This document shows positions 24,961 through 33,160 of a stretch of DNA of 64,000 nt, one piece after another. Origin of the DNA: Synechococcus sp. MEDNS5 (GTDB lineage Bacteria > Cyanobacteriota > Cyanobacteriia > PCC-6307 > Cyanobiaceae); assembly GCF_014279875.1 (NCBI RefSeq), contig NZ_CP047952.1:2356001-2420000 (forward strand), in the 5' to 3' direction. The notes under the pieces are model-generated. The model was not told the origin of the DNA, did no database searches, and saw nothing but the letters and a program-made list of their open reading frames with translations. The position numbers and the translations under genes were made by a program. Every line of letters starts with the position of its first letter. Position 1 is the stretch's first letter.

Positions 24961-27189
24961 ATGTCGCCTATCACCGCGTCTGTGCAAAGTCAGTGTCCTT
25001 ACTGCGGCGTTGGCTGCGGGCTGGACCTGTTGCCTCCAGGAGAAGCCGGAAAAGCGGTAAAACGAGACGCCGAAGGCAATCCGATGTGGAGTGCACGCGG
25101 TCATCGCGAGCACCCATCCAGCCACGGACAGGTGTGCATCAAAGGTGCCACGGTTGGAGAGACCCTGGGACAAGGACGCCTCAGCCAGCCTCTATACCGA
25201 GCAACACTGGCTGATCCGTTTCAGGCCATCAGCTGGAACAGTGCGTTCGACCTCCTCACCGAACGCATTCGCTCCACCTTGGCCAGCAAGGGGGCTGATG
25301 CCATTGCCATGTACGGCTCCGGGCAGTTTCACACCGAGGATTACTACATCGCTCAGAAACTGCTGAAGGGCGCCCTCGGCACCAATAATTTCGATGCCAA
25401 TTCGCGGCTGTGCATGAGTTCAGCCGTGGCCGGCTATACCCGCAGCCTCGGCTCCGACGGTCCACCCTGCTGTTACGAGGATCTCGATCACTGCTCCGTG
25501 GCCTTCTTGATCGGCACCAACACAGCCGACTGCCATCCGGTGCTGTTCCAACGCCTGTTGAAACGCAAAAAGCGTGATCCCAAGGGACTCACCATCGTGG
25601 TGGTCGATCCCCGAAGCACTGACACAGCCAAAATTGCCGATCACCACCTCGCGCTTGCCCCTGGCACCGACCTTGCCCTGCTGCATGGCCTGGCGCGGCT
25701 GGTGCTTCAAGACAACGGCTTCGACAGCGACTTCATCGATAGCGCCACCGAAGGCTTCGCAGCCTTCACCCAAACAATCAAGGCCTGGACACCAGGAAAA
25801 ACCAGCAAGTTCTGCGGCATCGCCGAGAAGGACCTGCGTGCAGTGGCCAGGCTTTGGAGCCGAAAGGAAAGAATTTTGAGCCTTTGGTCGATGGGCGTGA
25901 ACCAACGGCGCGAAGGAACCGCCGTTGTGGGAGGGCTGATCAATCTGCACCTGCTCACTGGGGAGATCGGCAAAGCCGGTGCAGGCCCCTTTTCACTCAC
26001 TGGTCAACCGAATGCCATGGGTGGACGCGAAGCCGGCGGCCTCGCCCATCTGCTTCCCGGCTACCGGTTGGTCACCAATGCGGAGCACCGCAATACGGTT
26101 GAGAAGGCCTGGGGGTTTGCCCCTGGATCCATCGCTGCCCAACCAGGACTGGATGCATGGAAGCAAGTTGAAGCGATGGAACAGGGGGAGCTCGATCTCT
26201 GGTGGGTGGCTGCCACGAACCCACTGGTGAGCATGCCGGACCTCGAACGCGTCAAAACCGCGATGCAACGCTGCAAGCTCGTGGTAGTGAGCGAAGCCTA
26301 TGCCGACACCGAAACGTCTCATTACGCCCATCTGCTTCTGCCGGCAGCCCAATGGAGTGAAAAGAGCGGAGCGATGACCAATTCAGAACGGCGGGTCACC
26401 TTGTGCCCAGCGTTCAGGCCCCGCCATGGCGACAGCCGAGCGGACTGGGAAGTGTTTGCAGAACTCGGACGACGACTCGGCTTCGTCGACCAGTTTTCCT
26501 ACAACTCAGCTGCAGAGGTGTATGAGGAGTTCACCTCGCTCACGGCGGCCCGCGTTTGCGACATGTCGGGACTGAGTCATTCCCTGCTGAAGGAGCATGG
26601 CCCGCAGCAATGGCCCTATCCCAAGGGTGAAGGCCCATCCAGAACCTCCAAACGTCTCTACGAAAAGAAACGATTCCCAACGGCCAGTGGTCGGGCCAGA
26701 TTTCAACAAGACAGACCCCTGGGTCTGGCAGAACCCCCCTGCGAGATGTACCCGCTGGTGCTCACAGTGGGTCGCTATCTCGGCCAATGGCACACGATGA
26801 CGCGCACGGGCAAAGTCCCGCGCCTGAACGCCATGCATCCCGAACCCAGCCTTGAAATGAATCCCAGCGATGCCATGCGCTTTGGTCTGGAAGACAACGG
26901 CTTGGCAGCCATCACATCCCGTCGAGGCACGCTCACCGCGCGGGTCTGCGTGTCGGAACGGATCCGCGTGGGATCGGTGTTCTTACCAATGCATTGGGGC
27001 TTTACCCAGGCCGAAGCCTGCGAAGCCAATGCACTCATGCACAATCAGGCCTGCCCGATCTCCAAACAACCGGAACTGAAAGCCTCTGCCGTGATCGTCG
27101 CCCCAGCGGTGTCGGTGGTGAAACCGACGCAACAGGACACAGGCGTTCTGGAGAACCTGCGGCGGCGGCTCACCCCAGCACTTCGTTGA
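24961..27189 (+). CDS. narB: assimilatory ferredoxin-nitrate reductase
   Basis: NarB reduces nitrate to nitrite with electrons from ferredoxin. The 742-aa molybdopterin oxidoreductase has the N-terminal 4Fe-4S cluster CPYCGVGC (Cys12, Cys15, Cys19) completed by GQVCIKG (Cys59). Next come the probable Mo-ligand region NSRLCMSSAVAGYTRSLGSDG, the MGD-binding blocks GTNTADCHPV and MGVNQRREG, and a C-terminal molydopterin dinucleotide domain (TVGRYLGQWHTMTRTG, FLPMHWGF). The ATG at 24961 is preferred because the hairpin upstream occupies the extra codons of the longer frame. Its 3' end overlaps narM by 20 bp in convergent orientation. Confidence 0.96.
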   Translation: MSPITASVQSQCPYCGVGCGLDLLPPGEAGKAVKRDAEGNPMWSARGHREHPSSHGQVCIKGATVGETLGQGRLSQPLYRATLADPFQAISWNSAFDLLTERIRSTLASKGADAIAMYGSGQFHTEDYYIAQKLLKGALGTNNFDANSRLCMSSAVAGYTRSLGSDGPPCCYEDLDHCSVAFLIGTNTADCHPVLFQRLLKRKKRDPKGLTIVVVDPRSTDTAKIADHHLALAPGTDLALLHGLARLVLQDNGFDSDFIDSATEGFAAFTQTIKAWTPGKTSKFCGIAEKDLRAVARLWSRKERILSLWSMGVNQRREGTAVVGGLINLHLLTGEIGKAGAGPFSLTGQPNAMGGREAGGLAHLLPGYRLVTNAEHRNTVEKAWGFAPGSIAAQPGLDAWKQVEAMEQGELDLWWVAATNPLVSMPDLERVKTAMQRCKLVVVSEAYADTETSHYAHLLLPAAQWSEKSGAMTNSERRVTLCPAFRPRHGDSRADWEVFAELGRRLGFVDQFSYNSAAEVYEEFTSLTAARVCDMSGLSHSLLKEHGPQQWPYPKGEGPSRTSKRLYEKKRFPTASGRARFQQDRPLGLAEPPCEMYPLVLTVGRYLGQWHTMTRTGKVPRLNAMHPEPSLEMNPSDAMRFGLEDNGLAAITSRRGTLTARVCVSERIRVGSVFLPMHWGFTQAEACEANALMHNQACPISKQPELKASAVIVAPAVSVVKPTQQDTGVLENLRRRLTPALR

Positions 27190-27637
27190 ATGCAGCGTCC
27201 AGGTTGTGGTGATCATGGCCTGGCCGCGCCAACTTGCAGAGCGCAAAACGGTCCAATTCGCAGAGATCCCTCCAGTGATGCAGTGAAAGGTCAACCTTCC
27301 TCGTCCTCGCAGCCTCCAGAAGAGACTCAGGCAGAGCCTCGGATTGCTGCCAGGATTCCTGCGTGCATGGCGGGAGATCCTTCACAACCCCATCAGCCAT
27401 GGCAGCGGTGCAGAGGCGCAAGTGATCGCGCATCCGCTTCAGCTCCTGGGGCCCATCGTCCCAATCCACCAACACCTGGCGTTGCGCATGAGACATCGCA
27501 AGCCAGTGGCTGAGCCTGAGCTTGACGCCAGCCAGATCGAGTTTGCGGCGGACACACAGAGGAATGCAGCGCCAGGAGCCAATGAAATCCTGTTCAAAGG
27601 CATAACAATGCCGCGACTGATCAAGTTGCCTGCGCAT
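27170..27637 (-). CDS. narM: nitrate reductase-associated protein
   Basis: This 155-aa protein belongs to the nitrate reductase-associated (NarM-type) family. The family region runs from FEQDFIGSWRCIPLCVRRKLDLAG to the WDDGPQELKRMRDHL segment. In Synechococcus, NarM is needed for active nitrate reductase, probably in maturation; its mechanism is not settled. The ATG at 27637 (MRRQLDQSRH) was chosen because upstream residues are Lys-rich and unlike the family. The convergent 20-bp overlap with narB means the two messages are complementary at their 3' ends. Confidence 0.88.
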   Translation of the reverse strand: MRRQLDQSRHCYAFEQDFIGSWRCIPLCVRRKLDLAGVKLRLSHWLAMSHAQRQVLVDWDDGPQELKRMRDHLRLCTAAMADGVVKDLPPCTQESWQQSEALPESLLEAARTRKVDLSLHHWRDLCELDRFALCKLARPGHDHHNLDAAFNEVLG

Positions 27638-27744
27638 TGGTATCAGGAACAACCGTTTTTTCTTCTTTAGCTCAAAACAGTGACATCCACGACGAAGCGT
27701 TTGATCCAAACCATCGAAACTTCAGTATCTCGTTGGTTAGCCGG

Positions 27745-27906
27745 ATGCGTTTCGCCCTCTCCCTTGGATTGTTGTTTGGCTCTGCCCATGGCTGGCTCGC
27801 ATCCGAAGGACTGGCCTCCGGCCTGTTTGTGATCAATCAGGAGCAGGGAACAACTTTGAAAACTTTCAGTGCGTTCGGTAACGGTTCCTACAGCGTGTCT
27901 CCATGA
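27745..27906 (+). CDS. possible 53-aa secreted peptide
   Basis: A short frame starting MRFALSLGLLFGSAHGWLASEG has a signal-peptide-like N-terminus followed by about 30 residues without a known motif. There is no strong ribosome-binding site, and the family is not recognised. It lies in the gap between narM and the next small gene. The coding status is uncertain. Confidence 0.3.
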   Translation: MRFALSLGLLFGSAHGWLASEGLASGLFVINQEQGTTLKTFSAFGNGSYSVSP

Positions 27907-27932
27907 TGGTCTGATTCGCATCAACTCAAAGG

Positions 27933-28157
27933 ATGACCTTCAGCACCTCCTCCGGCCAAGCCACTCGCAGCCCGATCACCATCGCTGCTGGATTCATTGG
28001 AGCCTTCATCGTTGCTTCCCTTGCTGTTCAGATGGTTCGCAGCCAAACCTCGGCAGCCCGCCCTTCGGTGAACGCTGGCCAGGCAAGCAATGTTGAGCCT
28101 GTGATCGCTTCTCAGGCCGCGATGTGGTCCGTACTGGGTACCAGCGAATCCAACTGA
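27933..28157 (+). CDS. small hypothetical membrane protein
   Basis: This 74-aa protein has one hydrophobic segment ([18 protein letters not shown]) after a Ser/Thr-rich N-terminus, then a polar tail. An AAAGG ribosome-binding site stands just before the ATG. It is 22 bp upstream of moaC on the same strand and may share its transcript. The function is unknown. Confidence 0.5.
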   Translation: MTFSTSSGQATRSPITIAAGFIGAFIVASLAVQMVRSQTSAARPSVNAGQASNVEPVIASQAAMWSVLGTSESN

Positions 28158-28179
28158 ATTCCATCTGATTTCAGCCTGC

Positions 28180-28656
28180 ATGTCTGACCGACTCACGCAC
28201 CTCACCAGCAACGGTGAGGTGCATATGGTGGATGTGGGCGAGAAAGCCCTCACCAAGCGCACGGCTACAGCCTCCGGTGAGCTGCTGATGAAGGCCTCAA
28301 CGTTGGACTCGGTATTAGACGGAAGCAGTCCCAAAGGAGATGTTTTCGCCGTTGCCCGCATCGCTGGCATTCAGGGAGCCAAGAAAACAGCTGAGTTGAT
28401 TCCTCTCTGTCATCCACTTCCGCTCAGTGGACTGTCGGTGGAGATCAAACCCGACCAGCAGTTGCCTGGACTGCGTGTCCAGGCCACCTGCAGCACCACC
28501 GGGCAGACCGGTGTGGAAATGGAGGCCATCACCGCCGTGTCAACCGCGCTGATCACCCTGTACGACATGTTGAAGTCGGTGGATCCAGGCATGTCGATCC
28601 GGCAGATTCAGCTGCTCGAAAAAGACGGGGGTCGCCATGGCCACTGGAGGCGCTGA
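28180..28656 (+). CDS. moaC: cyclic pyranopterin monophosphate synthase
   Basis: MoaC completes the first step of molybdopterin synthesis after MoaA. The 158-aa sequence has the family blocks [45 protein letters not shown] and [10 protein letters not shown], at a typical length. It overlaps the moeA start by 20 bp, so both are likely translated from one message. Confidence 0.96.
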   Translation: MSDRLTHLTSNGEVHMVDVGEKALTKRTATASGELLMKASTLDSVLDGSSPKGDVFAVARIAGIQGAKKTAELIPLCHPLPLSGLSVEIKPDQQLPGLRVQATCSTTGQTGVEMEAITAVSTALITLYDMLKSVDPGMSIRQIQLLEKDGGRHGHWRR

Positions 28657-29908
28657 GCCCTATGGCCGTGAGGGCCTTCCACTCGACGAAGCACGTCAAC
28701 GGATCCTGGATGCGCTGAGAGCCAGACCAACCCGGTTGACAACCGTCACGTCAGAGGTGATGCCGCTTCGAGGCGCTCTAGGTCGGGTGATTGCCGACGC
28801 CGTCCAGGCCCCGGCCGATGTGCCTGGGTTTCGCGCGTCGATCATGGACGGGTATGCCTTGGGCCAAGACTGCCAACCCAACGCCGGAGACAGCTGGACA
28901 GTGGTAGGGCGCTCAGCGCCTGCTGATCCCTACCAGCAGACGCTGCATGGCGGCGAAGCGATCCGGATCCTCACGGGGGCGCCGCTTCCGGAAGGAGCTG
29001 CATGGGTTCTTCCCCAGGAATTGATTGCCAATCAGAACAGCACCATCCGCCTGGTCAGGGACGCATCCTCGAACCCCTGGATCAGACCCGCAGACGAGGA
29101 ATGCAGCCAAGGTTCCCTGCTCCTCGCCCCTGGTGAACGCCTCGGTGTGGCCGACATTGGACGTGCCTCGAGTTGCGGTATCTCCCACGTGAACGTGCAT
29201 CGACGGCCTCGGATCGGCGTTCTGGTCACGGGCGATGAGCTCGTTCCACCAGGAGAGGAACGCAGCAACGGAGCCATCTGGGAGAGCAACAGCACGCTGA
29301 TACGAGGCATGCTTGAACGTCTCGGCTACCCAGCGGTGGACTGCCGGCTGGTCGCCGATGAATGCCACCTGCTCAAACAAGCCATCCTGGATATGGCCGC
29401 AAGCTGCGACGTGCTCGTGAGCACCGGTGGCGTGTCGGCAGGCGATAGCGACTGGATCCGACCTCTGATGCAGAAACTGGGCCAGGTGGAGTTCTGGAAA
29501 CTTTTTCTTAAGCCAGGGCGCCCTTTCGCCTTCGGCTGGATCGGCGATGCGGTGCCTTTTTTCGGGTTGCCTGGTAACCCAGTCGCAGCAACCATCACCG
29601 CTCTTCAGCTGCTCTGGCCAGCCTTGCAAATCCTTGAAGGTCAGCAAAATCCTGAACTGTTGCCCAGAGTGCACGTGCGCTTGGCGACCCCCTACCGGCG
29701 GAAACCCGGACGACCGGAACTGGCACGGGCATCACTGGACTGCAGCCCAGACGGACAACTGCTCGCGCGCATCGATGGGTCCCAAGCCTCTTCGCGCATC
29801 GGATCTCTTCAAAACGCGGATCTCCTCGTGGAGATCCCCGCGGACTCAGGCTCCTTAGAAATCGGTCAACACGTGTGGGGCCAACTGCTGCGACGACGGA
29901 TTCTTTGA
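28637..29908 (+). CDS. moeA: molybdopterin molybdenumtransferase
   Basis: MoeA inserts molybdenum into adenylated molybdopterin. The 423-aa protein shows the multi-domain MoeA layout: N-terminal [16 protein letters not shown], the [16 protein letters not shown] segment, the MoCF-binding domain [14 protein letters not shown] with [12 protein letters not shown], and [13 protein letters not shown] near the end. The ATG at 28637 lies within moaC. The gene is convergent with moaE after a 12-bp gap. Confidence 0.96.
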   Translation: MATGGAEPYGREGLPLDEARQRILDALRARPTRLTTVTSEVMPLRGALGRVIADAVQAPADVPGFRASIMDGYALGQDCQPNAGDSWTVVGRSAPADPYQQTLHGGEAIRILTGAPLPEGAAWVLPQELIANQNSTIRLVRDASSNPWIRPADEECSQGSLLLAPGERLGVADIGRASSCGISHVNVHRRPRIGVLVTGDELVPPGEERSNGAIWESNSTLIRGMLERLGYPAVDCRLVADECHLLKQAILDMAASCDVLVSTGGVSAGDSDWIRPLMQKLGQVEFWKLFLKPGRPFAFGWIGDAVPFFGLPGNPVAATITALQLLWPALQILEGQQNPELLPRVHVRLATPYRRKPGRPELARASLDCSPDGQLLARIDGSQASSRIGSLQNADLLVEIPADSGSLEIGQHVWGQLLRRRIL

Positions 29909-29920
29909 CGCGTTAACGGT

Positions 29921-30373
29921 TCAGAGCGGAGTGTTCGCAGCGAGCCACGTGCCAACTCCACCACTCCACTCCCGTTTCCAAAACGGTGCCTCGTGTTTCA
30001 ACGACTCGAGCAAGTCAGAGCAGCAACGCTGGACCAGTCCCCGACGATCTCCACTGACAGCCACCAACACGATCAGCTCGCCTGGGGACAGTCGGCCGAC
30101 ACGATGCAACACCAGGGCGGACTGTGCGCCGTGATCGCGCAGTTGTTGCTGGGTAAAGCTCAGCAACAAGCGCTCGCACAAGCCTGGGTAGTGGCTGAGT
30201 TCCAGAGCCTCAAGCGGAGCACCATCCATGGTTTCAGGCCGCACATGCCCCATAAACACGGCCGTGGCCGCAGCAGCTGAAGCTGCGCGTTGAAGCCAGC
30301 CATCCAGCTGATCGGTTGCAGAAAAAGGTTGGGAATGTATTGCAACCTGCACGGCATCGTGTGCACTCTCCAT
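29921..30373 (-). CDS. moaE: molybdopterin synthase large subunit
   Basis: MoaE, with thiocarboxylated MoaD, adds the dithiolene sulfurs of molybdopterin. The 150-aa product has FMGHVRPE, LELSHYPGLCERLL and HRVGRLSPGELIVLVAVSGDRR, plus the catalytic lysine motif KHEAPFWKREW. The ATG at 30373 was chosen because it lies 4 bp after the moaD stop and the residues upstream are antisense to moaD-frame sequence. Confidence 0.94.
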   Translation of the reverse strand: MESAHDAVQVAIHSQPFSATDQLDGWLQRAASAAAATAVFMGHVRPETMDGAPLEALELSHYPGLCERLLLSFTQQQLRDHGAQSALVLHRVGRLSPGELIVLVAVSGDRRGLVQRCCSDLLESLKHEAPFWKREWSGGVGTWLAANTPL

Positions 30374-30377
30374 CCCT

Positions 30378-30641
30378 TCAACCTCCTGTGAATGGGGGAA
30401 GAAACGCCAACTCGTCTCCTTCCTGTAACGGATGATCCGCAGTGACAAAGCTCTGATTAACGGCGACACGCACACCATCGGGCCAAGCGCCGAGATCGAG
30501 CAGCTGCCAGATGTCGCGGGCCGTGCACTCCGTCTGCGATGAAAGGGTGAACGGTCGACTCGACCAACCTGCTCGATCACGCAGAGACGCGAAGAGAAGC
30601 ACCTGCACCGTGCACGCACCGCTGAATCGCGTCTCACCCAT
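30378..30641 (-). CDS. moaD: molybdopterin synthase sulfur carrier subunit
   Basis: This small ubiquitin-like protein carries the sulfur as a C-terminal thiocarboxylate. It has the beta-grasp start VQVLLFASLRDRAGW and the required C-terminal FLPPFTGG. With the ATG at 30641 it is 87 aa; a GTG at 30608 would give a 76-aa form closer to the family start, so the N-terminus is uncertain. It precedes moaE with a 4-bp gap. Confidence 0.9.
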   Translation of the reverse strand: MGETRFSGACTVQVLLFASLRDRAGWSSRPFTLSSQTECTARDIWQLLDLGAWPDGVRVAVNQSFVTADHPLQEGDELAFLPPFTGG

Positions 30642-30686
30642 GAGCACAACTGTTCACCGACAAGGTTCTAGCGTTGATTACGTCCG

Positions 30687-31217
30687 ATGCCCCGCAGGAT
30701 CCGCGTGCTGTCCATCGCCCTGTTGACGATCTCAGACAGCCGGACTCTCGCAACGGATCCAAGTGGAGACCGGCTGCAGGAACGTTTGGTCAACGCAGGC
30801 CATCAACTGTGTTGCCGGGAGCTCTGTGCCGACGACCGTTATCAGGTCAGAGCAACGGTGAGCCAGTGGATCGCCGATCCGACCGTGGATGTGGTGATCA
30901 GCTCCGGTGGCACAGGACTCACGGGACGGGATGGGAGCCCGGAAGCGATCAGCCCGCTTCTGGACAAACACATGGAAGGCTTTGGCGAACTCTTCCGTGT
31001 GCTCTCGTTTGAATCAATCGGAACCAGCACACTCCAGAGCCGCTGCCTCGCTGGCGTCGCCAACGGAACCTTTGTGTTCGTGTTGCCCGGATCCCTCGAT
31101 GCCGTCACCACAGCCTGGGACCGACTGATCGCAGCGCAGCTCAATGCGCAGACCCGACCCTGCAACCTGGCGCAAATTCGGGAACGCCTCAAAGAATCTG
31201 CCGACCATCCAGCCTGA
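30687..31217 (+). CDS. moaB: molybdopterin adenylyltransferase-type protein
   Basis: This 176-aa MoaB/Mog-family protein is predicted to adenylate molybdopterin before Mo insertion. The fold is marked by IALLTISDSR, DVVISSGGTGLTGRDGSPEAI and the FVFVLPGSLDAV loop. It is divergent from moaD across 45 bp and separated from convergent cobA by 5 bp. Confidence 0.92.
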   Translation: MPRRIRVLSIALLTISDSRTLATDPSGDRLQERLVNAGHQLCCRELCADDRYQVRATVSQWIADPTVDVVISSGGTGLTGRDGSPEAISPLLDKHMEGFGELFRVLSFESIGTSTLQSRCLAGVANGTFVFVLPGSLDAVTTAWDRLIAAQLNAQTRPCNLAQIRERLKESADHPA

Positions 31218-31222
31218 TCCCC

Positions 31223-32011
31223 TTAAAAGGGAATGGGCATGGTGACGGCCGCAGGCTCAGGTGCACAGGCGCTGATCTGCTCCTTCACCACATCGCCGAC
31301 CACCACGATGGACGGGGATGCGAACTGTTCCTGACGCGCCCGTTCAGCGATTTCCGACAGCACGGCCTCCAGACAACGCTGTCCAGCCACAGTTCCCTGT
31401 TGGATCACGGCCACAGGAGTGTCGGGGCTGAGCCCTCCAGCCATCAGCTCATCAGCGATGCGTGGCAGGTTGTGAAGCCCCATGTAAATCACCAGGCCGT
31501 CGCTCGCAGACGCCAGGGAACGCCAGTTCACCGAGGGTCGGCGCTTGTCAATCTCCTCGTGGCCGGTCACGAACGTGACCGAAGACCCTGCGCGCCGGTG
31601 GGTGACGGGAATTCCCGCGTAGGCCGGTGCTGCAATCCCCGCGGTCACCCCAGGCACGACCTCCACCCGCACGCCGTGTTTAACGAGATGCGCTGCTTCC
31701 TCACCACCCCGACCGAAGAGGAAAGGATCGCCACCTTTCAGGCGGACCACACAAGCGTGACGAGCCGACAGCTCCACAAGCACTGCGTTCGTGCTCGGCT
31801 GCGGAACGGAATGGTGCCCCCTCCGCTTCCCCACGAAATGACGTTCACAGTGCTCTGGCACAAGATCCAGAACCTCTCGTGGCACGAGCGAGTCATAAAC
31901 CAGCGCATCACAGGAGCTCAACAAGCGGTGAGCCTTCAGCGTGAGCAGCTCCGGGTCTCCCGGACCAGCACCAACGAGATAAACGATTCCAGAATGATCA
32001 GCAGTAGTCAC
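31223..32011 (-). CDS. cobA: uroporphyrinogen-III C-methyltransferase
   Basis: CobA (SUMT) methylates uroporphyrinogen III twice to precorrin-2, the branch to siroheme and cobalamin. The 262-aa protein has the SAM-binding VYLVGAGPGDPELLTLKA, the VVRLKGGDPFLFGRGGEE motif, the GVTAGIAAPAYAGIPVTHR segment and the GTVAGQRC loop. A GTG at 32011 was chosen: it overlaps the upstream stop as GTGA and begins just before the conserved region, while the longer ATG frame would run 69 bp into the upstream gene. Its role here is to supply siroheme for nitrite reductase. Confidence 0.9.
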   Translation of the reverse strand: MTTADHSGIVYLVGAGPGDPELLTLKAHRLLSSCDALVYDSLVPREVLDLVPEHCERHFVGKRRGHHSVPQPSTNAVLVELSARHACVVRLKGGDPFLFGRGGEEAAHLVKHGVRVEVVPGVTAGIAAPAYAGIPVTHRRAGSSVTFVTGHEEIDKRRPSVNWRSLASASDGLVIYMGLHNLPRIADELMAGGLSPDTPVAVIQQGTVAGQRCLEAVLSEIAERARQEQFASPSIVVVGDVVKEQISACAPEPAAVTMPIPF

Positions 32012-32667
32012 GGCAGGGAAACAAGCAAATCGATCAGGCCCTGACGGATCAGGGGATGGTGCAGCAAAGGGGGCCATTCTCCAGCGTCTCCGAAGGACTC
32101 AGTCATCCGGTTTGGAGCCAGCGCCAGGGTGAGCGGCTGGGAACCAGGGTGGCGTTGTTGGTACTCGGGCCATTGATCAAACGACACCAGTGGACGTCCC
32201 AACCGGACGGAGAGCTGGGCTAAGAAGCGATCAGCCAATCCTGGGCGGAGGGGGTGATGAATCAACACACCCGTTGTTGATACATGCAGTTGAAGCGCCT
32301 GATTCACCAGGCTCCACCAGCTCGTCCACGCACCCAGAAATGGCAGGAGTGTCACGGTCTGGCCTTCTCTCTGGAGGCGACTGCGGATCATCGGAACATC
32401 AACGCGCGCATGCGCGCCAGGCCACAGCAACATGGGCACCAGCCACAGGGACTCGTCTGATCGGCCCGGAGATGGAGTTCCGGTGAGAACTTCAAGCTCG
32501 ACAGGTGCATGGCGACGCGCCTGAACACTCTGACAAAGCCGTCGCAAGGCCTCTGGAACCTCGCCACCGGCACGGCCATGAACAACCAAACGGATTGCAC
32601 GCTGAGGCTGCAAAACGCTATTTGGTAGCAATGGCCACGCCCTGGAGGCAGAAGAGGCTGTTGTCAT
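32008..32667 (-). CDS. CbiX/SirB-like sirohydrochlorin chelatase
   Basis: This 219-aa protein is divergent overall but keeps both metal-site histidines expected of CbiX/SirB chelatases: His30 in RLVVHGRAGG and His86 in VPMLLWPGAHARVDVP. Such enzymes insert iron or cobalt into sirohydrochlorin. It is translationally coupled to cobA (GTGA overlap) and lies beside siroheme-dependent nirA, which supports siroheme formation. The later dehydrogenase step that converts precorrin-2 to sirohydrochlorin is not encoded in this window. The ATG at 32667 was chosen over the longer frame, which adds unlike sequence. Confidence 0.72.
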   Translation of the reverse strand: MTTASSASRAWPLLPNSVLQPQRAIRLVVHGRAGGEVPEALRRLCQSVQARRHAPVELEVLTGTPSPGRSDESLWLVPMLLWPGAHARVDVPMIRSRLQREGQTVTLLPFLGAWTSWWSLVNQALQLHVSTTGVLIHHPLRPGLADRFLAQLSVRLGRPLVSFDQWPEYQQRHPGSQPLTLALAPNRMTESFGDAGEWPPLLHHPLIRQGLIDLLVSLP

Positions 32668-32676
32668 CGTTGTGTG

Positions 32677-32910
32677 ATGACCAAATTCAGTTCCATGACC
32701 CCTCGTCGATACTCCAACCGTGCCGCAATGGAGGCGCGTTCCGAACGAATGCGCATCAGTGAACGCTATCTCCCGGAGACTCAGCATCGAATGAACAGGG
32801 ACCGGTTTCAGAGCGAACTGGATCGGGACTTCGCCGCCATGAAGCGGGTCTGGCAGATGTTGAGGCACGGAGCTGTGCGGATGCTTGGCGAAGTTGGACG
32901 CCAATACTGA
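32677..32910 (+). CDS. small basic hypothetical protein
   Basis: This 77-aa, Arg/Met-rich, probably helical protein (RERMR-type repeats, ERYLPETQHRMNRDRFQSEL, FAAMKRVWQML) has no recognised domain. Its start lies 9 bp from the divergent chelatase start; ATG codons at 32677 and 32695 are both possible. It precedes nirA on the same strand with a 250-bp gap. The function is unknown. Confidence 0.5.
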   Translation: MTKFSSMTPRRYSNRAAMEARSERMRISERYLPETQHRMNRDRFQSELDRDFAAMKRVWQMLRHGAVRMLGEVGRQY

Positions 32911-33160
32911 AGACGCAGCAGGGTGCCTTCTACGGCTGCAGCTGCGTCCAAGCTGTAGCTGAAGTGACACTTTGGCCGTCCAGACGCCGAGGCAAACAGG
33001 GCCTAAAAGTGTTTGAACTGCTACCGACAGCAACACAACGAACCGGTTCACTACACATGGGCGTCACTTTCTTTTTGACACGCTCTCGGACCATGGGTCC
33101 AACATCGATTGATTCACGCATTGTTTGAAGTGATCAGTCTGTCCCTTCTTTACAAAGATC
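32911..33160. promoter_or_regulatory. probable nirA leader and promoter
   Basis: This 250-bp gap holds a near-match to the NtcA consensus, TGTA-N8-GACA at 32954-32969 (one mismatch), and an 8-bp inverted repeat GACGCAGC...GCTGCGTC at 32912-32948 that may end the preceding small gene. No clear -10 was found at the NtcA-dependent distance. Confidence 0.35.

Noticed and set aside
32954-32969. Near-perfect NtcA site upstream of nirA (TGTA-N8-GACA)
   Set aside because: One of the key TAC bases is wrong and no -10 is correctly spaced, so it is noted in the leader entry but not called as a binding site.
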